NCBI RefSeq assembly: GCF_013874595.1
Contig: NZ_CP059431.1
Coordinates: 744,001 to 808,000, forward strand
Length of the DNA: 64,000 nucleotides
Direction: 5' to 3'
Source: Flavobacterium sp. xlx-214
GTDB lineage: Bacteria > Bacteroidota > Bacteroidia > Flavobacteriales > Flavobacteriaceae
Positions 25,883-34,900 of the stretch are shown piece after piece; position 1 is the stretch's first letter, and each line of letters begins with the position of its first letter. The notes under the pieces were generated by a model. That model ran no database searches. It was given only the letters and a program-made list of their open reading frames with translations, and had not been told where the DNA came from. Made by a program: the position numbers and the translations under genes.

Positions 25883-27388
25883 TTAAATAAAAGGTAATAG
25901 TTGTTCAGAAATAACGGTATTGTAGGCTTTTTTAAGCGTTTCTATTGCGTATATCATTTCATTATTATTTAAATGACCAAAACCTAAACGTATACCACAC
26001 GTATTTTTAGTTTGATACAAAATGTTTTTAGGCAAAGTAACGTGGTTTTGATGCATCATAGCAGCAAGTTTTACTAATGATATGTGTTTTTTAAACTCAA
26101 TAAATAAAGCTAAACCCCCATTGGGTTTGTGATAAGTGATTAATGATCCAAAATGTTCATTGAGCAATGTGCACATTGTATTACGACGCTCTTTATAAAG
26201 CAACGCCATTTTCTTTACTTGTCTGTGTATTTCGCCTTCATGAATCATTTCTGCAATAATTTGTTCTTTAATAACATCGTTTTGCGGATCAATCATATTG
26301 CTGTAGTTTTTAGCTTCGTTAATAAAATTATCGGGTGCAACTATAAAACCTGTTTCAAATGATGGAAACAATACTTGTCCAAAAGTACCTATGTAAATAA
26401 TAAGTCCGTGAGTATCGGCGCTTGCCATGGGTAATGTAGGAGCAGCATCAAACTGAAAATCGTAATCATAATCATTTTCAATAATAGCAAAACCGTATTC
26501 TTTTGCCAATTGCAACAAAGCCAATCTGCGTTGCGCACTTAAACTTTGAGTAGATGGATAATGTCTTTGCGGAGTACAATATACACACCGAATACTATTT
26601 TTAGTAAAATGTTTTTTTATGTAATCAACATCCAATCCGTAAGCATCAACTGGAATTGTTTTTATGGTTGCTTTGGCTTGCTGAAAAATCATATTAGCAG
26701 CAAAATGACTTAAATTTCCCACCAAAACAACATCATTTGGATTTAATAATAATTGTGCAATTAAGTACAAACTCATTTCGGTACTTTTTGTTGCCAATAA
26801 GTTTTTAGGAGTAATATGTAAATTACGGGTTGCATTTAAGTAATTACATAATTGCGTTTCAAAAAACGATGCTTTTTCTCCTAATGTCTTTTCTTTTTTA
26901 AGTATCGATGCTCTTTTTAAAGCCGCTGTATACCAACGTGCATATTGGTTTTTAGAATGCAAGCGTATATCTGTGCTTCCATCGTTAAAAGCATATTCTG
27001 TGGTGATGGTTTCGTAAGGCGATGCCAAATGAATGCTTTCATGAAACCTAAAACCTGTACGGGTGGGGTAATTTTCTGAATAAGGAATAGATATCGTTTG
27101 CGTGCTTGGTTTTTGCTTTACTGGATTCAGCACAAAAGTACCTTTATTGGCAACAATTTCAACCCAACCTTGCGATGCCAACTCATCATACACAGCAACA
27201 GCGGTATTTCTATGAATTTGCAACCAATTACTTAATATCCTTGTGCCAGGCAATAATGTACCTACAGGCAAATATCCTCTTTGTATAGCATTAATAAGTT
27301 GTTGCGCTATTTGTATGTAAAGCGCAGTTGTGCTATTTTTATTTGGGCTGATGATGTTTAAAAGAAGATCTTTATCCGGACTATACAT
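25883..27388 (-). CDS. MocR/PdxR-type regulator lacking the PLP lysine
   Basis: This 501-aa protein has a GntR-type winged HTH (about 20-88: LLPGTRILSNWLQIHRNTAVAVYDEL) and a fold-type-I aminotransferase-like domain (about 125-495). The loop that usually reads GTFSK, with the PLP Schiff-base lysine, here reads GTFGQ (334-338), so Gln338 replaces the lysine; IENDYDYDF and TPQRHYP replace the usual neighbours. The C-terminal GIRLGFG Arg467 is kept. It is divergent from a TonB receptor, with a palindrome overlapping its start codon. Confidence 0.87.
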   Translation of the reverse strand: MYSPDKDLLLNIISPNKNSTTALYIQIAQQLINAIQRGYLPVGTLLPGTRILSNWLQIHRNTAVAVYDELASQGWVEIVANKGTFVLNPVKQKPSTQTISIPYSENYPTRTGFRFHESIHLASPYETITTEYAFNDGSTDIRLHSKNQYARWYTAALKRASILKKEKTLGEKASFFETQLCNYLNATRNLHITPKNLLATKSTEMSLYLIAQLLLNPNDVVLVGNLSHFAANMIFQQAKATIKTIPVDAYGLDVDYIKKHFTKNSIRCVYCTPQRHYPSTQSLSAQRRLALLQLAKEYGFAIIENDYDYDFQFDAAPTLPMASADTHGLIIYIGTFGQVLFPSFETGFIVAPDNFINEAKNYSNMIDPQNDVIKEQIIAEMIHEGEIHRQVKKMALLYKERRNTMCTLLNEHFGSLITYHKPNGGLALFIEFKKHISLVKLAAMMHQNHVTLPKNILYQTKNTCGIRLGFGHLNNNEMIYAIETLKKAYNTVISEQLLPFI

Positions 27389-27420
27389 TACTTTTAAAGT
27401 GGACTATTTGTATCGTCCGG
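27376..27420. promoter_or_regulatory. Candidate MocR operator between regulator and TonB receptor
   Basis: An 11-bp inverted repeat with one mismatch is present: CCGGACTATAC (27376-27386) and GTATCGTCCGG (27410-27420). Between them lies AAAGTGGACTA (27396-27406), which matches the AAAGTGG-W-CTA motif I recall for Corynebacterium PdxR. GGACTAT occurs as a direct repeat at 27378 and 27401. The left arm overlaps the regulator's own ATG. Confidence 0.6.
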
Positions 27421-27464
27421 CAAGTTACGATTTTTGCATCGATTTTTAATGAACGATTTAAATA

Positions 27465-29336
27465 ATGAAAAACAAATACCTTTTCTTAGCAACACTATTT
27501 ATTCCTATGGTATCCGTTGCGCAGGTAGATCCATCTGAAGAAGTAATGGATGAAATTATCATCAATGAAAACCGATTGCAAATTCCTTTTCAACAATCAA
27601 CCCGTAATACACAAGTTATTACCAAAGAAGATATTAAAAAGTTACCGGTATCTTCCTTAAATGAGATTCTTGCTTATGTAAGTGGTGTAGATATTCGTCA
27701 AAGAGGTCCGTTTGGTTCTCAAGCAGATATTAGTATTGACGGAGGATCTTTTGAACAAACTATGGTTTTATGGAACGGTGTTAAAATGAGCGATGCTCAA
27801 ACGGCACATCATTCCATGAATTTACCCATTCCGTTAGAAGCTATAGAGCGTATTGAAGTTTTAAAAGGCCCAGCTGCGCGCGTTTACGGTATTAATGCTT
27901 TAACAGGTGCTGTAAATATTGTAACCAAAGCAAGTATCGATAATTTTATACAAATACATGCTTATGCAGGTAGTTCGTTTAAAGATAAAGAAGCTGGTGA
28001 TGGTTCTGGTATGTATGCGGGCGGTGGTGTGCAAGCAACAGCTGGTGTAAATACAGGTAAAACAAGTCATTTATTAAGTATTGGTAAAGAAGATTACAAT
28101 GGTCAACGATACAACACGGCATCAGACAATTTAAAAGCAATGTATCAAGGTAATTTTAATGTAAACGATGCCAATGCAATACAGTGGATGGGTGGTTATA
28201 TTAACAACGAATTTGGTGCAAACGGATATTACGCGGCGCCACATGATAAAGAATCGTATGAGTTGGTTGAAACCTTATTGTTAAGTGTAGGAAGTACTCA
28301 TAGAATAACCGATAAATTAACCATTAAGCCCAGAATTAGCAATCGTTACAATGAAGACGATTATCGATTTTATAGAAACGATTTAAGCAAAGCGCGTTCT
28401 TTACATTATTCTAACGCTTTTATGTTTGAATTGAATGGAAGTTACACAACCGATTTTGGTGATTTTGGTGTTGGATACGAAATGCGATTAGAAGATATTA
28501 ATAGTTCTAATTTAGGAGCGCATGATCGTAAAAATCACGGATGGTTTGCAGAATACAAAAATACTTTTTACGATAAATTAGTAGTTAATGTAGGAGCTTA
28601 TTGGAATTACAATACCGATTATGGTTTTCAATGGTATCCTGGTGCTGATGTTGCTTATTGGTTTCATACCGATTGGAAATTACAAGCAAGTGTAGGCAGT
28701 AGTCAGCGCATTCCGTCGTTTACAGATTTGTATTTAAATCAAAGACCAGGTAACATTGGAAATCCAAATTTAAAGCCAGAAGCAGCTTGGCAGTATGAAT
28801 TGGGCGTGCATTATAACAAAAACAACAAACGTTTGGTTGTAAGTGCTTTTCAACGTAATATTTCTGATTTTATTGATTGGACAAGAGTTTCTGCCGATGT
28901 TCCTTATCAACCGCAAAATTTAGGAAATCATAACATAAAAGGGTTCAATGTACGTTATAATCAAGATATACAAGTGGCAGCAAATCAAACATTAGCCTAT
29001 ACATTAAGTTACCAGTATTTAAGTCCTAAGAAAGAAGATGTTTCTGGGGTATTATCAAAATACTCAATCGAAAGTTTAAAACATCAAGCCATTGTTGGTT
29101 TACATTATAAGTATAATAACTTTGGTGTGCAGTTTCAAAATCGTTACGTTAAAAGAGAGCTAAACAAAGGATATTTTGTGTCTGATTTAAAACTAATGTA
29201 TCAGTTTAATAAAATAGAAACCTATTTACAAGGCACTAATTTATTTAATAGTACTTATAAAGAAGTTGCTGCAGTACCAATGCCAAGTCGTTGGATACAA
29301 TTAGGTGCAACTTATAAACTTAACTTTAATAATTAA
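27465..29336 (+). CDS. TonB-dependent outer-membrane receptor (BtuB-like size)
   Basis: A 623-aa receptor with a signal peptide (ending SVAQ), a plug domain with NTQVITKEDIKKLPVSSLNEIL, and GPAARVYG...TGAVNIVTK. A 22-strand-type barrel follows to the C-terminus. It lacks an N-terminal carboxypeptidase-like domain, unlike the other receptors here, and has no SusD partner, so a small ligand is likelier than a glycan. Its promoter region holds the MocR palindrome. Substrate unknown; vitamin B6 vitamers are one hypothesis. Confidence 0.9.
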   Translation: MKNKYLFLATLFIPMVSVAQVDPSEEVMDEIIINENRLQIPFQQSTRNTQVITKEDIKKLPVSSLNEILAYVSGVDIRQRGPFGSQADISIDGGSFEQTMVLWNGVKMSDAQTAHHSMNLPIPLEAIERIEVLKGPAARVYGINALTGAVNIVTKASIDNFIQIHAYAGSSFKDKEAGDGSGMYAGGGVQATAGVNTGKTSHLLSIGKEDYNGQRYNTASDNLKAMYQGNFNVNDANAIQWMGGYINNEFGANGYYAAPHDKESYELVETLLLSVGSTHRITDKLTIKPRISNRYNEDDYRFYRNDLSKARSLHYSNAFMFELNGSYTTDFGDFGVGYEMRLEDINSSNLGAHDRKNHGWFAEYKNTFYDKLVVNVGAYWNYNTDYGFQWYPGADVAYWFHTDWKLQASVGSSQRIPSFTDLYLNQRPGNIGNPNLKPEAAWQYELGVHYNKNNKRLVVSAFQRNISDFIDWTRVSADVPYQPQNLGNHNIKGFNVRYNQDIQVAANQTLAYTLSYQYLSPKKEDVSGVLSKYSIESLKHQAIVGLHYKYNNFGVQFQNRYVKRELNKGYFVSDLKLMYQFNKIETYLQGTNLFNSTYKEVAAVPMPSRWIQLGATYKLNFNN

Positions 29337-29430
29337 GATAATTTTAACACATAAACTTAATGTAGATTAAGTTGTACGGTATTTATTTTTTCGTACATTT
29401 GGATTTCATAAGTGTTTTTTTTGGTTAAGC

Positions 29431-29470
29431 AAAAGTATCTGTTTTCTTTATGGCAGGTACTTTTGTTATT
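29431..29470 (+). terminator. Terminator after the TonB receptor gene
   Basis: Arms AAAAGTATCTG (29431-29441) and CAGGTACTTTT (29454-29464) pair with one wobble and are followed by a T-rich run. Confidence 0.6.
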
Positions 29471-29527
29471 TTATACCCTTTTTGTTTGTAAAACATTTAT
29501 TTCTACACATAAAACAACCTGCTAAGA

Positions 29528-30250
29528 ATGGAAATTAAAGTAATTAAACAAGGAAATTTTAAAGTTGATAAAGCCAAAAACTTTCGTTATTTAGTTCCAA
29601 ATGATGCTGAGGTAGCCATTCAACTTGCTATTCAACCTTTTTTAATTACTACTGCAAACGATGTAATTTTGTTAGATGTTGGTTTAGGTTTTATTGAGGA
29701 TAATCAACCCATTATTATAAAAAGATTGATTGAAAACAATGTTGATCCATCATCCATTACTAAAATTTTACTTTCGCATTTACATAAAGATCATACTGAT
29801 GGACTAGGTTATTTTAAAAACGATGTTTTTATTCAGAATTTTCCTAAGGCAACCATTTACATTCAAAAAAGAGAGTTTGAATATGCTTTAGAAAAAACCG
29901 AAAGTTTGTCTTACGATAATCAACTTTTAAGTGCTTTAGCAACATTGCCAAATGTAGAGTGGATGACAGACGATGCAGGTTCATTATCTTCTGAAATTAC
30001 ATTTGAAGTTACAGGAGGACATACACCTTACCATCAAGTTTTTTGGATAAATGAAAACAACGAAACTGTTTTTTATGGTGCCGATAACTTACCTACTTAC
30101 GGACATTTAAAGCGCCACATTGCTTTTAAAACCGATTATGACGGACATAAAGCCATGGAATTACGTAAAATTTGGGAGCAACAAGCAAAACAAAACCATT
30201 GGACTGTTTTATTATACCACGATATGAAACAAGCTATGGTAACGTTTTAA
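29528..30250 (+). CDS. MBL-fold metallo-hydrolase
   Basis: This 240-aa metallo-beta-lactamase-fold protein has the metal motif His84-x-His86-x-Asp88-His89 (LSHLHKDHTDGLG), then GGHTPYHQVF and YGADNLPTYGHLK. There is no signal peptide, so it is cytoplasmic. The substrate is not readable. Its last 25 codons and the following 20 bp are duplicated at 39170-39263. Confidence 0.9.
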   Translation: MEIKVIKQGNFKVDKAKNFRYLVPNDAEVAIQLAIQPFLITTANDVILLDVGLGFIEDNQPIIIKRLIENNVDPSSITKILLSHLHKDHTDGLGYFKNDVFIQNFPKATIYIQKREFEYALEKTESLSYDNQLLSALATLPNVEWMTDDAGSLSSEITFEVTGGHTPYHQVFWINENNETVFYGADNLPTYGHLKRHIAFKTDYDGHKAMELRKIWEQQAKQNHWTVLLYHDMKQAMVTF

Positions 30251-30269
30251 TGAAATTGTATTATCTTTA
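30176..30269 (+). repeat. Direct repeat, left copy: 3' end of the metallo-hydrolase gene
   Basis: This 94-bp segment recurs at 39170-39263 with 5 mismatches (offset 8994). It spans the last 25 codons, the stop, and ATTGTATTATCTTTA, a promoter-like stretch. Confidence 0.9.
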
Positions 30270-30275
30270 GTTCTT

Positions 30276-30677
30276 ATGAAAAATAAGGAAATCCAAATAT
30301 ATAATCAAACAGAAAATACATCAACAACTATAATTGTAGAAGAAATCTCTAATAATATATTTAGAACAATTGAAGATGAAATCATTGATTGTCGATTATC
30401 ACTTGGAGTTGAATTTGAAACTAAAATAAATGATGAAGGATTTCACGAGATTGTAAAAATCATAAAAGAATCTGATTTTGTAACATATAAATTTTTGCTG
30501 AGCTCGCAATTTAAAATAGAAGAATACGAATTATTAGGCGAAGAAATATCTAAAATTGGAGGATTTTGGCAAATTGATTTTGGAAATATAGCAACAATAA
30601 ACTTACCAAAGAATAGTAAAATTAATATTGAAGAAATATTTAAAACTTTTGATTTTAAACCAACATACATTGCTTAA
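30276..30677 (+). CDS. Hypothetical protein, possibly DUF4265-like
   Basis: This 133-aa soluble, acidic protein contains LGVEFETKINDEGFHEIVKI and LLGEEISKIGGFWQIDF, loosely reminiscent of DUF4265. I cannot confirm the family. It begins 26 bp after the metallo-hydrolase, immediately after the duplicated segment. Confidence 0.6.
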   Translation: MKNKEIQIYNQTENTSTTIIVEEISNNIFRTIEDEIIDCRLSLGVEFETKINDEGFHEIVKIIKESDFVTYKFLLSSQFKIEEYELLGEEISKIGGFWQIDFGNIATINLPKNSKINIEEIFKTFDFKPTYIA

Positions 30678-30922
30678 TAAAGCAATAAAATACACTAATA
30701 ATATCTTAAAATAATCAATAATCGTTTAAAGTATTATATAGTAATCTTTCCTAAGAGACTTTGTCTCACTTTAAAACTTACTAATAGTTTACTTCAATTA
30801 TGTTATTAATTTCCAAAAAACAACAAGTATAAATTCATCATTTTTTAAAGTAATTCCATCCCAAACAATTTATTTTTCATACCTTTAATACTGTTATACA
30901 CCATGTTATAAACTTTATAAGA
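30678..30922. other. AT-rich intergenic stretch
   Basis: No open frame is supported. A small GAGAC-ttt-GTCTC hairpin lies near 30754-30766. Otherwise I see nothing. Confidence 0.4.
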
Positions 30923-31300
30923 ATGAAAATGGTTTTATTTTGTTTTGCAACCCTATCTTTTTTTTCTTGTAGTAATAAAACGGATACTTATAATAAAGAA
31001 GCGTTAACTCATACTAACAAAACAAAAATACACAAGCAAGAACCCTTGCCTACATTTCTATTGTACGGTGAATTAGCGCCTATTGACTATATTGAAGATA
31101 GAGATACCCTTATTACACAAAAATATGGCTTTAACTTAAAAAGAGTTGCTTATTGTGAGGTTACCTCTAAACTAATTGATAGTGTAAAAGTAATTAACAC
31201 TGCCAATAACCTAAAAATGCAACAAAAATACGGTAAAAAGTGGATTGCAAATTTTGAAACTAAAACCCATTTAAAAGTATCGATACCTAATATTGAGTAA
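30923..31300 (+). CDS. Small lipoprotein, 125 aa, unknown
   Basis: The lipoprotein signal ends FFSC at Cys16. The mature part contains FLLYGELAPIDYIEDRDTL and QQKYGKKWIANFE. I do not recognise a family. It sits in the accessory block upstream of a DUF2185 protein. Confidence 0.65.
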   Translation: MKMVLFCFATLSFFSCSNKTDTYNKEALTHTNKTKIHKQEPLPTFLLYGELAPIDYIEDRDTLITQKYGFNLKRVAYCEVTSKLIDSVKVINTANNLKMQQKYGKKWIANFETKTHLKVSIPNIE

Positions 31301-31377
31301 TAAAAGCGAAAATTATATTTACCATGTACTTTTATTAACCAACAAAACAACGCTACAAATTAGTAAGCCAATATGCT

Positions 31378-32121
31378 ATGAGAAATTTTCAAATAAACGA
31401 TTTTCCAAACATAGGTGCTGTCATGTCATCTAAAATGGTTACAGAAGAAAACTATAAACCAAATTTTATTTTTAGAGAAAAGCCTTCTAATGAAAATGAT
31501 AGCGGATGGCGTATCTTTTCGGGTTTTGAATCAGATGAATATTCAGAAAACCCAAACAATTTTGGTATTTACGATCCAAAAACAATTCTAAAGATAGATG
31601 AAACCATTGCTCATTTATTATTATATAAAGGAATTGGAAGTGTTTGGGAAAAAACAACAAATAATGAATGGATTGAGGTAATTGATTATCCGTTAGAAGA
31701 TGATTTTATGGTAGAACATCAACTTACAAACGAATGGACGTTACTTCTTAACAATTTATTTATTAAAAAACCCGAAGGAAATGATTTAATGTTTACAACC
31801 GGCGATAAAACGGTAAGATTAACCCTTTTAAACTACGCTGGTAAACAAAAAGAAGCAATTTGTGAAGAAAAAGAACAAGAAATAAGCAAGAGAGGGTTAG
31901 AAATAGATATTATTAAAAGATACCAACTTAAACAAGACCATTTATTAAAAATAGGGTATCATATTAAAGAGTATGATGCCCAAAGAGATCTTGAGTATCA
32001 TTTAATATGTGCTTTTACCATTGCAGACAATACTGTTTTGCAAAACTTTTTTTACTTTGATAATGAAAAGGATTTAGAATGGGCTTTAGAAACATGGAAA
32101 AAAATAAGTTATAAAGAATAA
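31378..32121 (+). CDS. DUF2185 (Imm33-like) domain protein
   Basis: This 247-aa protein has an N-terminal half matching the DUF2185/Imm33 pattern: GAVMSSKMV near residue 13, then SGWRIFSGFESDEYSENPNNF and YDPKTILKIDETIAHLL. Some DUF2185 members are predicted immunity proteins of polymorphic toxin systems. The C-terminal half (about 125-247) is a separate alpha/beta domain I do not recognise. No toxin is evident nearby. Confidence 0.7.
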   Translation: MRNFQINDFPNIGAVMSSKMVTEENYKPNFIFREKPSNENDSGWRIFSGFESDEYSENPNNFGIYDPKTILKIDETIAHLLLYKGIGSVWEKTTNNEWIEVIDYPLEDDFMVEHQLTNEWTLLLNNLFIKKPEGNDLMFTTGDKTVRLTLLNYAGKQKEAICEEKEQEISKRGLEIDIIKRYQLKQDHLLKIGYHIKEYDAQRDLEYHLICAFTIADNTVLQNFFYFDNEKDLEWALETWKKISYKE

Positions 32122-32214
32122 CCTACGCACTACTTTACATATTTTGAAAAAAATAATCCTTTTTTTAACCTTAAACTAGTGTTAGTCCATTCTTTTTTAT
32201 ACAGTTTTATCTAA

Positions 32215-32768
32215 ATGAACTATAAAATTTACATATTATTATTAAGTGGTGTTTGCGCTGGTTGCCAGCAAAAAAACACAGTTGTACCCGAAAAACAGGT
32301 AAAACAACCTATTATAGTATCAATTCCTAAAAAAATAAAGAAATTGTTAACGCGGTTGAAAAATGGGGTCCTACTATTTCATCAACTTATGAAAAAGCAG
32401 TGTGTACCGAATTAGTTATTGCCATTCTTCAGAAATTTGTAGATATAAACCCTACAGATAAGCAAAGAATACGCATTATTACCAAGCAAAATATTCAAAA
32501 TTTAATAAAAAACAACTCACCTATACCCCAAGGAGTGCATTATGCTTTAATAGCAAAAGGGGTTGGTACGTCTATAGAAAAGGAAGATGTTTTAGCAGGT
32601 GATTTTGTACAGTTTTGGACAGAAACTTGGGGGCATTGTGGTATTGTTAAATCAATTGATGTAGAAAACAACCAAATGGAACTGTATTCTTCTTTTCCAT
32701 CTACCAACGGCTACGGAATTCAAAAATTTAGCATTCCTTCTTATTGTTATTTTGTACGTTTAAAATAA
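32215..32768 (+). pseudogene. Papain-fold-like (NlpC/CHAP-type) lipoprotein, frameshifted
   Basis: The first part (32215 on) has a lipobox signal GVCAGC and then reads off-frame after an A7 run at 32329-32335. One more A would join it to a frame reading EIVNAVEKWGPTIS and on to the 122-aa region ending at 32768. The joined product of about 184 aa has a candidate nucleophile Cys in AVCTELV, DFVQFW, and a His in WGHCGIV, as in NlpC/P60 or CHAP amidases. It is a real frameshift, a phase-variable tract, or a base-calling error. Confidence 0.65.
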
Positions 32769-32800
32769 AAAAGCGTTTATCTATTATATTTTTTCAATTT

Positions 32801-33148
32801 TCAGTTTTTCTTTACTAAAATATACCAATCGTCATCTAAAGGCATGTAACCTTGATCATAAATAAAATAATAGGTGTTGTTTGTTTTAGTAGTGTAGATA
32901 GATGTTATTAAAGAAAAATCAAACCCTAAATCTTTTAATTTTTTTCTACTGATTTTTGTTTTTCCTTCTGTATTATTATCCAATAAAATACGATAATTCT
33001 TTCGCAAACTATTATGTGTGTTCCGAATTAAGTTGGTAGTATCTTTATTACGTTTATTATTGTAGGTATTGCGGCAAGCATCGTTACAAAACTTCTTATC
33101 TTCACGACCAACGATTTTTTCACCGCATTCTAAACAAATTTTGGTCAT
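32801..33148 (-). CDS. Small zinc-ribbon protein, 115 aa
   Basis: The N-terminal four-Cys knuckle is CLECGEKIVGREDKKFCNDAC, matching C-x2-C-x13-C-x3-C. The C-terminal half is a basic and aromatic domain, RKKLKDLGFDFSLIT...YFIYDQGYMPLDDDWYI. It may bind nucleic acid; the function is unknown. It is convergent with the preceding lipoprotein gene. Confidence 0.75.
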   Translation of the reverse strand: MTKICLECGEKIVGREDKKFCNDACRNTYNNKRNKDTTNLIRNTHNSLRKNYRILLDNNTEGKTKISRKKLKDLGFDFSLITSIYTTKTNNTYYFIYDQGYMPLDDDWYILVKKN

Positions 33149-33168
33149 TTTTATTTTAAATATACAAA

Positions 33169-33645
33169 TTACTGTTTAATATTTTGCGTTTTAAGAAAGT
33201 AAAAAACAATAGGCACTTTAATACTAACAAATATCAAAATAAAAGAATAAGCAGTATTGTTACTATCGTAAGTAATTGTTTCATATAGAATAATACCAAA
33301 AATAACCACAATACTTAAAGCAAAAAGCGATAATGTTTGGCGCATTACTTGCATAACAGCATCTTTATTAGTCGGGGTAACCTCTTGTCCAAAATTTAAA
33401 GATATGTTTTTGCATTTTAAAAGATATAAGCCTGCAATTAATACTGTATTTAAAGCGGCTAAACCATATAAGTGCTCTGGGCTTGCAAATGCATCGGCAG
33501 TACCTTGTATATTAAAATGTACAGGGATATCTACATTATTTTTTCTGTTGTAGCGCCAAATAATGAAATAAAAAACAAGCAAACTTATAAAAACAATGCC
33601 ATCAACAATACGTTCTAATGAGGTTTGTTTTTGCTTTTTGTTCAT
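33169..33645 (-). CDS. DUF1648-domain membrane protein
   Basis: This 158-aa protein has four hydrophobic segments and the DUF1648 pattern DIPVHFNIQGTADAFASPEHL after the first helix. The domain also occurs in SdpI-type immunity proteins. It starts 1 bp after the next upstream gene's stop, so the two form an operon. Confidence 0.8.
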   Translation of the reverse strand: MNKKQKQTSLERIVDGIVFISLLVFYFIIWRYNRKNNVDIPVHFNIQGTADAFASPEHLYGLAALNTVLIAGLYLLKCKNISLNFGQEVTPTNKDAVMQVMRQTLSLFALSIVVIFGIILYETITYDSNNTAYSFILIFVSIKVPIVFYFLKTQNIKQ

Positions 33646-33646
33646 A

Positions 33647-34105
33647 TTATTTTAATTGTTTTATGTGTTTTTGAATTTCAGCACGCACTTCCATGTAATT
33701 CTTGTAATACAAACTAGAAAACATTAATACCGCTTTTTTATCTTTTATTAGATAGCAATATTCATGATATTGTCCGCGTTGTTTAAAATCACGAATTACA
33801 AAACCATCAATTTCTTGTGTTTTAAAAGAGTGTTTTGTACCAAAACCTAACAATTGTTTCATCATTACATTTTCACTATCTACCGATACAATACCCATAC
33901 GCATATTCATCTCAATAAAAAAGCCCCAAATAATAATGAACAAACTAACTAAGCCACAGAAAATTAAAAATACAGTTAAACCCCAATGCCAATTATCTTG
34001 AAACATTTCTAGAAATTTACGCACTAAAACAACAGTTAATATAGGAAAACTTAAAATTAATAAACTATAAAAATAGGCGGTAGTACTTAGCTTTGATTGA
34101 ACCAT
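33647..34105 (-). CDS. PH-like membrane protein, hypothetical
   Basis: This 152-aa protein has two N-terminal transmembrane helices (about 8-32 and 42-65) and a soluble beta-rich region, VDSENVMMKQLLGFGTKHSF, resembling bacterial PH-type domains. It is co-transcribed with the DUF1648 gene. Function unknown. Confidence 0.6.
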   Translation of the reverse strand: MVQSKLSTTAYFYSLLILSFPILTVVLVRKFLEMFQDNWHWGLTVFLIFCGLVSLFIIIWGFFIEMNMRMGIVSVDSENVMMKQLLGFGTKHSFKTQEIDGFVIRDFKQRGQYHEYCYLIKDKKAVLMFSSLYYKNYMEVRAEIQKHIKQLK

Positions 34106-34231
34106 TTTGTATTTTTTTTCAAATGTATACTTTAATTTTTATAAGTGCTTATTGGTTGTAAACTTAATTTGTATTTTTATTTTACGTATAAAAAATAACG
34201 TAACTTTATTTAAAATAAATAAAATACTAAA

Positions 34232-34423
34232 ATGAAACAATTTGAATACAAAACCATTAAAATAGATTCAAAAGGAAGCTGGAGTTTAAATTATGATACT
34301 AACGAAATTGATACTATTTTGAACAAATTAGGTGCAGAAGGTTGGGAATTAGTCAATGTACAAGATTTAGGTGTTAGTGGTACATCTTTCTCATTTCATT
34401 ATACTTTTAAACGGGAAATATAG
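34232..34423 (+). CDS. DUF4177-like small protein, 63 aa
   Basis: FEYKTIKID near the start and LNKLGAEGWELVNVQDLG are the DUF4177 signature (FEYK...LNxLGxEGWELV). The function of the family is unknown. Confidence 0.8.
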   Translation: MKQFEYKTIKIDSKGSWSLNYDTNEIDTILNKLGAEGWELVNVQDLGVSGTSFSFHYTFKREI

Positions 34424-34540
34424 CATCTTAACCGACAACAAATGTTTATAATCGACTTTAAACGATTAACAACCGATTATAATTTGACAACCATTTTACA
34501 TTTGTATCATAATAATTAATCATTTAAAAATTTATAAGCC

Positions 34541-34864
34541 ATGAGTACATTAAGAAACAGCGTTCGTTTAATTGGTAGAGTTGGCAACACACCAGAAACA
34601 AAAAATTTTGACAACGGAAACAAAGTTAGTTTCTCATTAGCCACTAACGATTTTTATTATAATGATAAAAACGAAAAAGTAGAATCAACCCAATGGCATA
34701 ATATAGTAGCTTGGGGCAAAACAGCAGAAATAATTCAAAAGTATGTTGAAAAAGGCAAAGAAATAGCCATTGAAGGTAAAATTACATACAGAACTTATGA
34801 AGATAAGGATAAGATAAAACGTACCATTACAGAAATTGTAGCACATGAAGTTCTTTTCTTCTAA
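34541..34864 (+). CDS. ssb: Single-stranded DNA-binding protein, short form
   Basis: This 107-aa OB-fold SSB has NSVRLIGRVGNTPETK, KVSFSLATND, TQWHNIVAWGKTAEI and KGKEIAIEGKITYRTYED. It stops right after the OB core (EVLFF) and has neither the disordered linker nor the acidic DDIPF-type tip that recruits partners, so it may be an accessory SSB. It ends in a perfect hairpin terminator. Confidence 0.88.
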   Translation: MSTLRNSVRLIGRVGNTPETKNFDNGNKVSFSLATNDFYYNDKNEKVESTQWHNIVAWGKTAEIIQKYVEKGKEIAIEGKITYRTYEDKDKIKRTITEIVAHEVLFF

Positions 34865-34900
34865 ACAATAAAAGCTGACGATGTCAGCTTTTATTGTTTA
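34862..34900. terminator. Perfect 18-bp bidirectional terminator
   Basis: The arms 34862-34879 and 34883-34900 are exact reverse complements (core AAAAGCTGAC) with a GAT loop. The hairpin covers the ssb stop and the end of the convergent gene. Confidence 0.9.
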
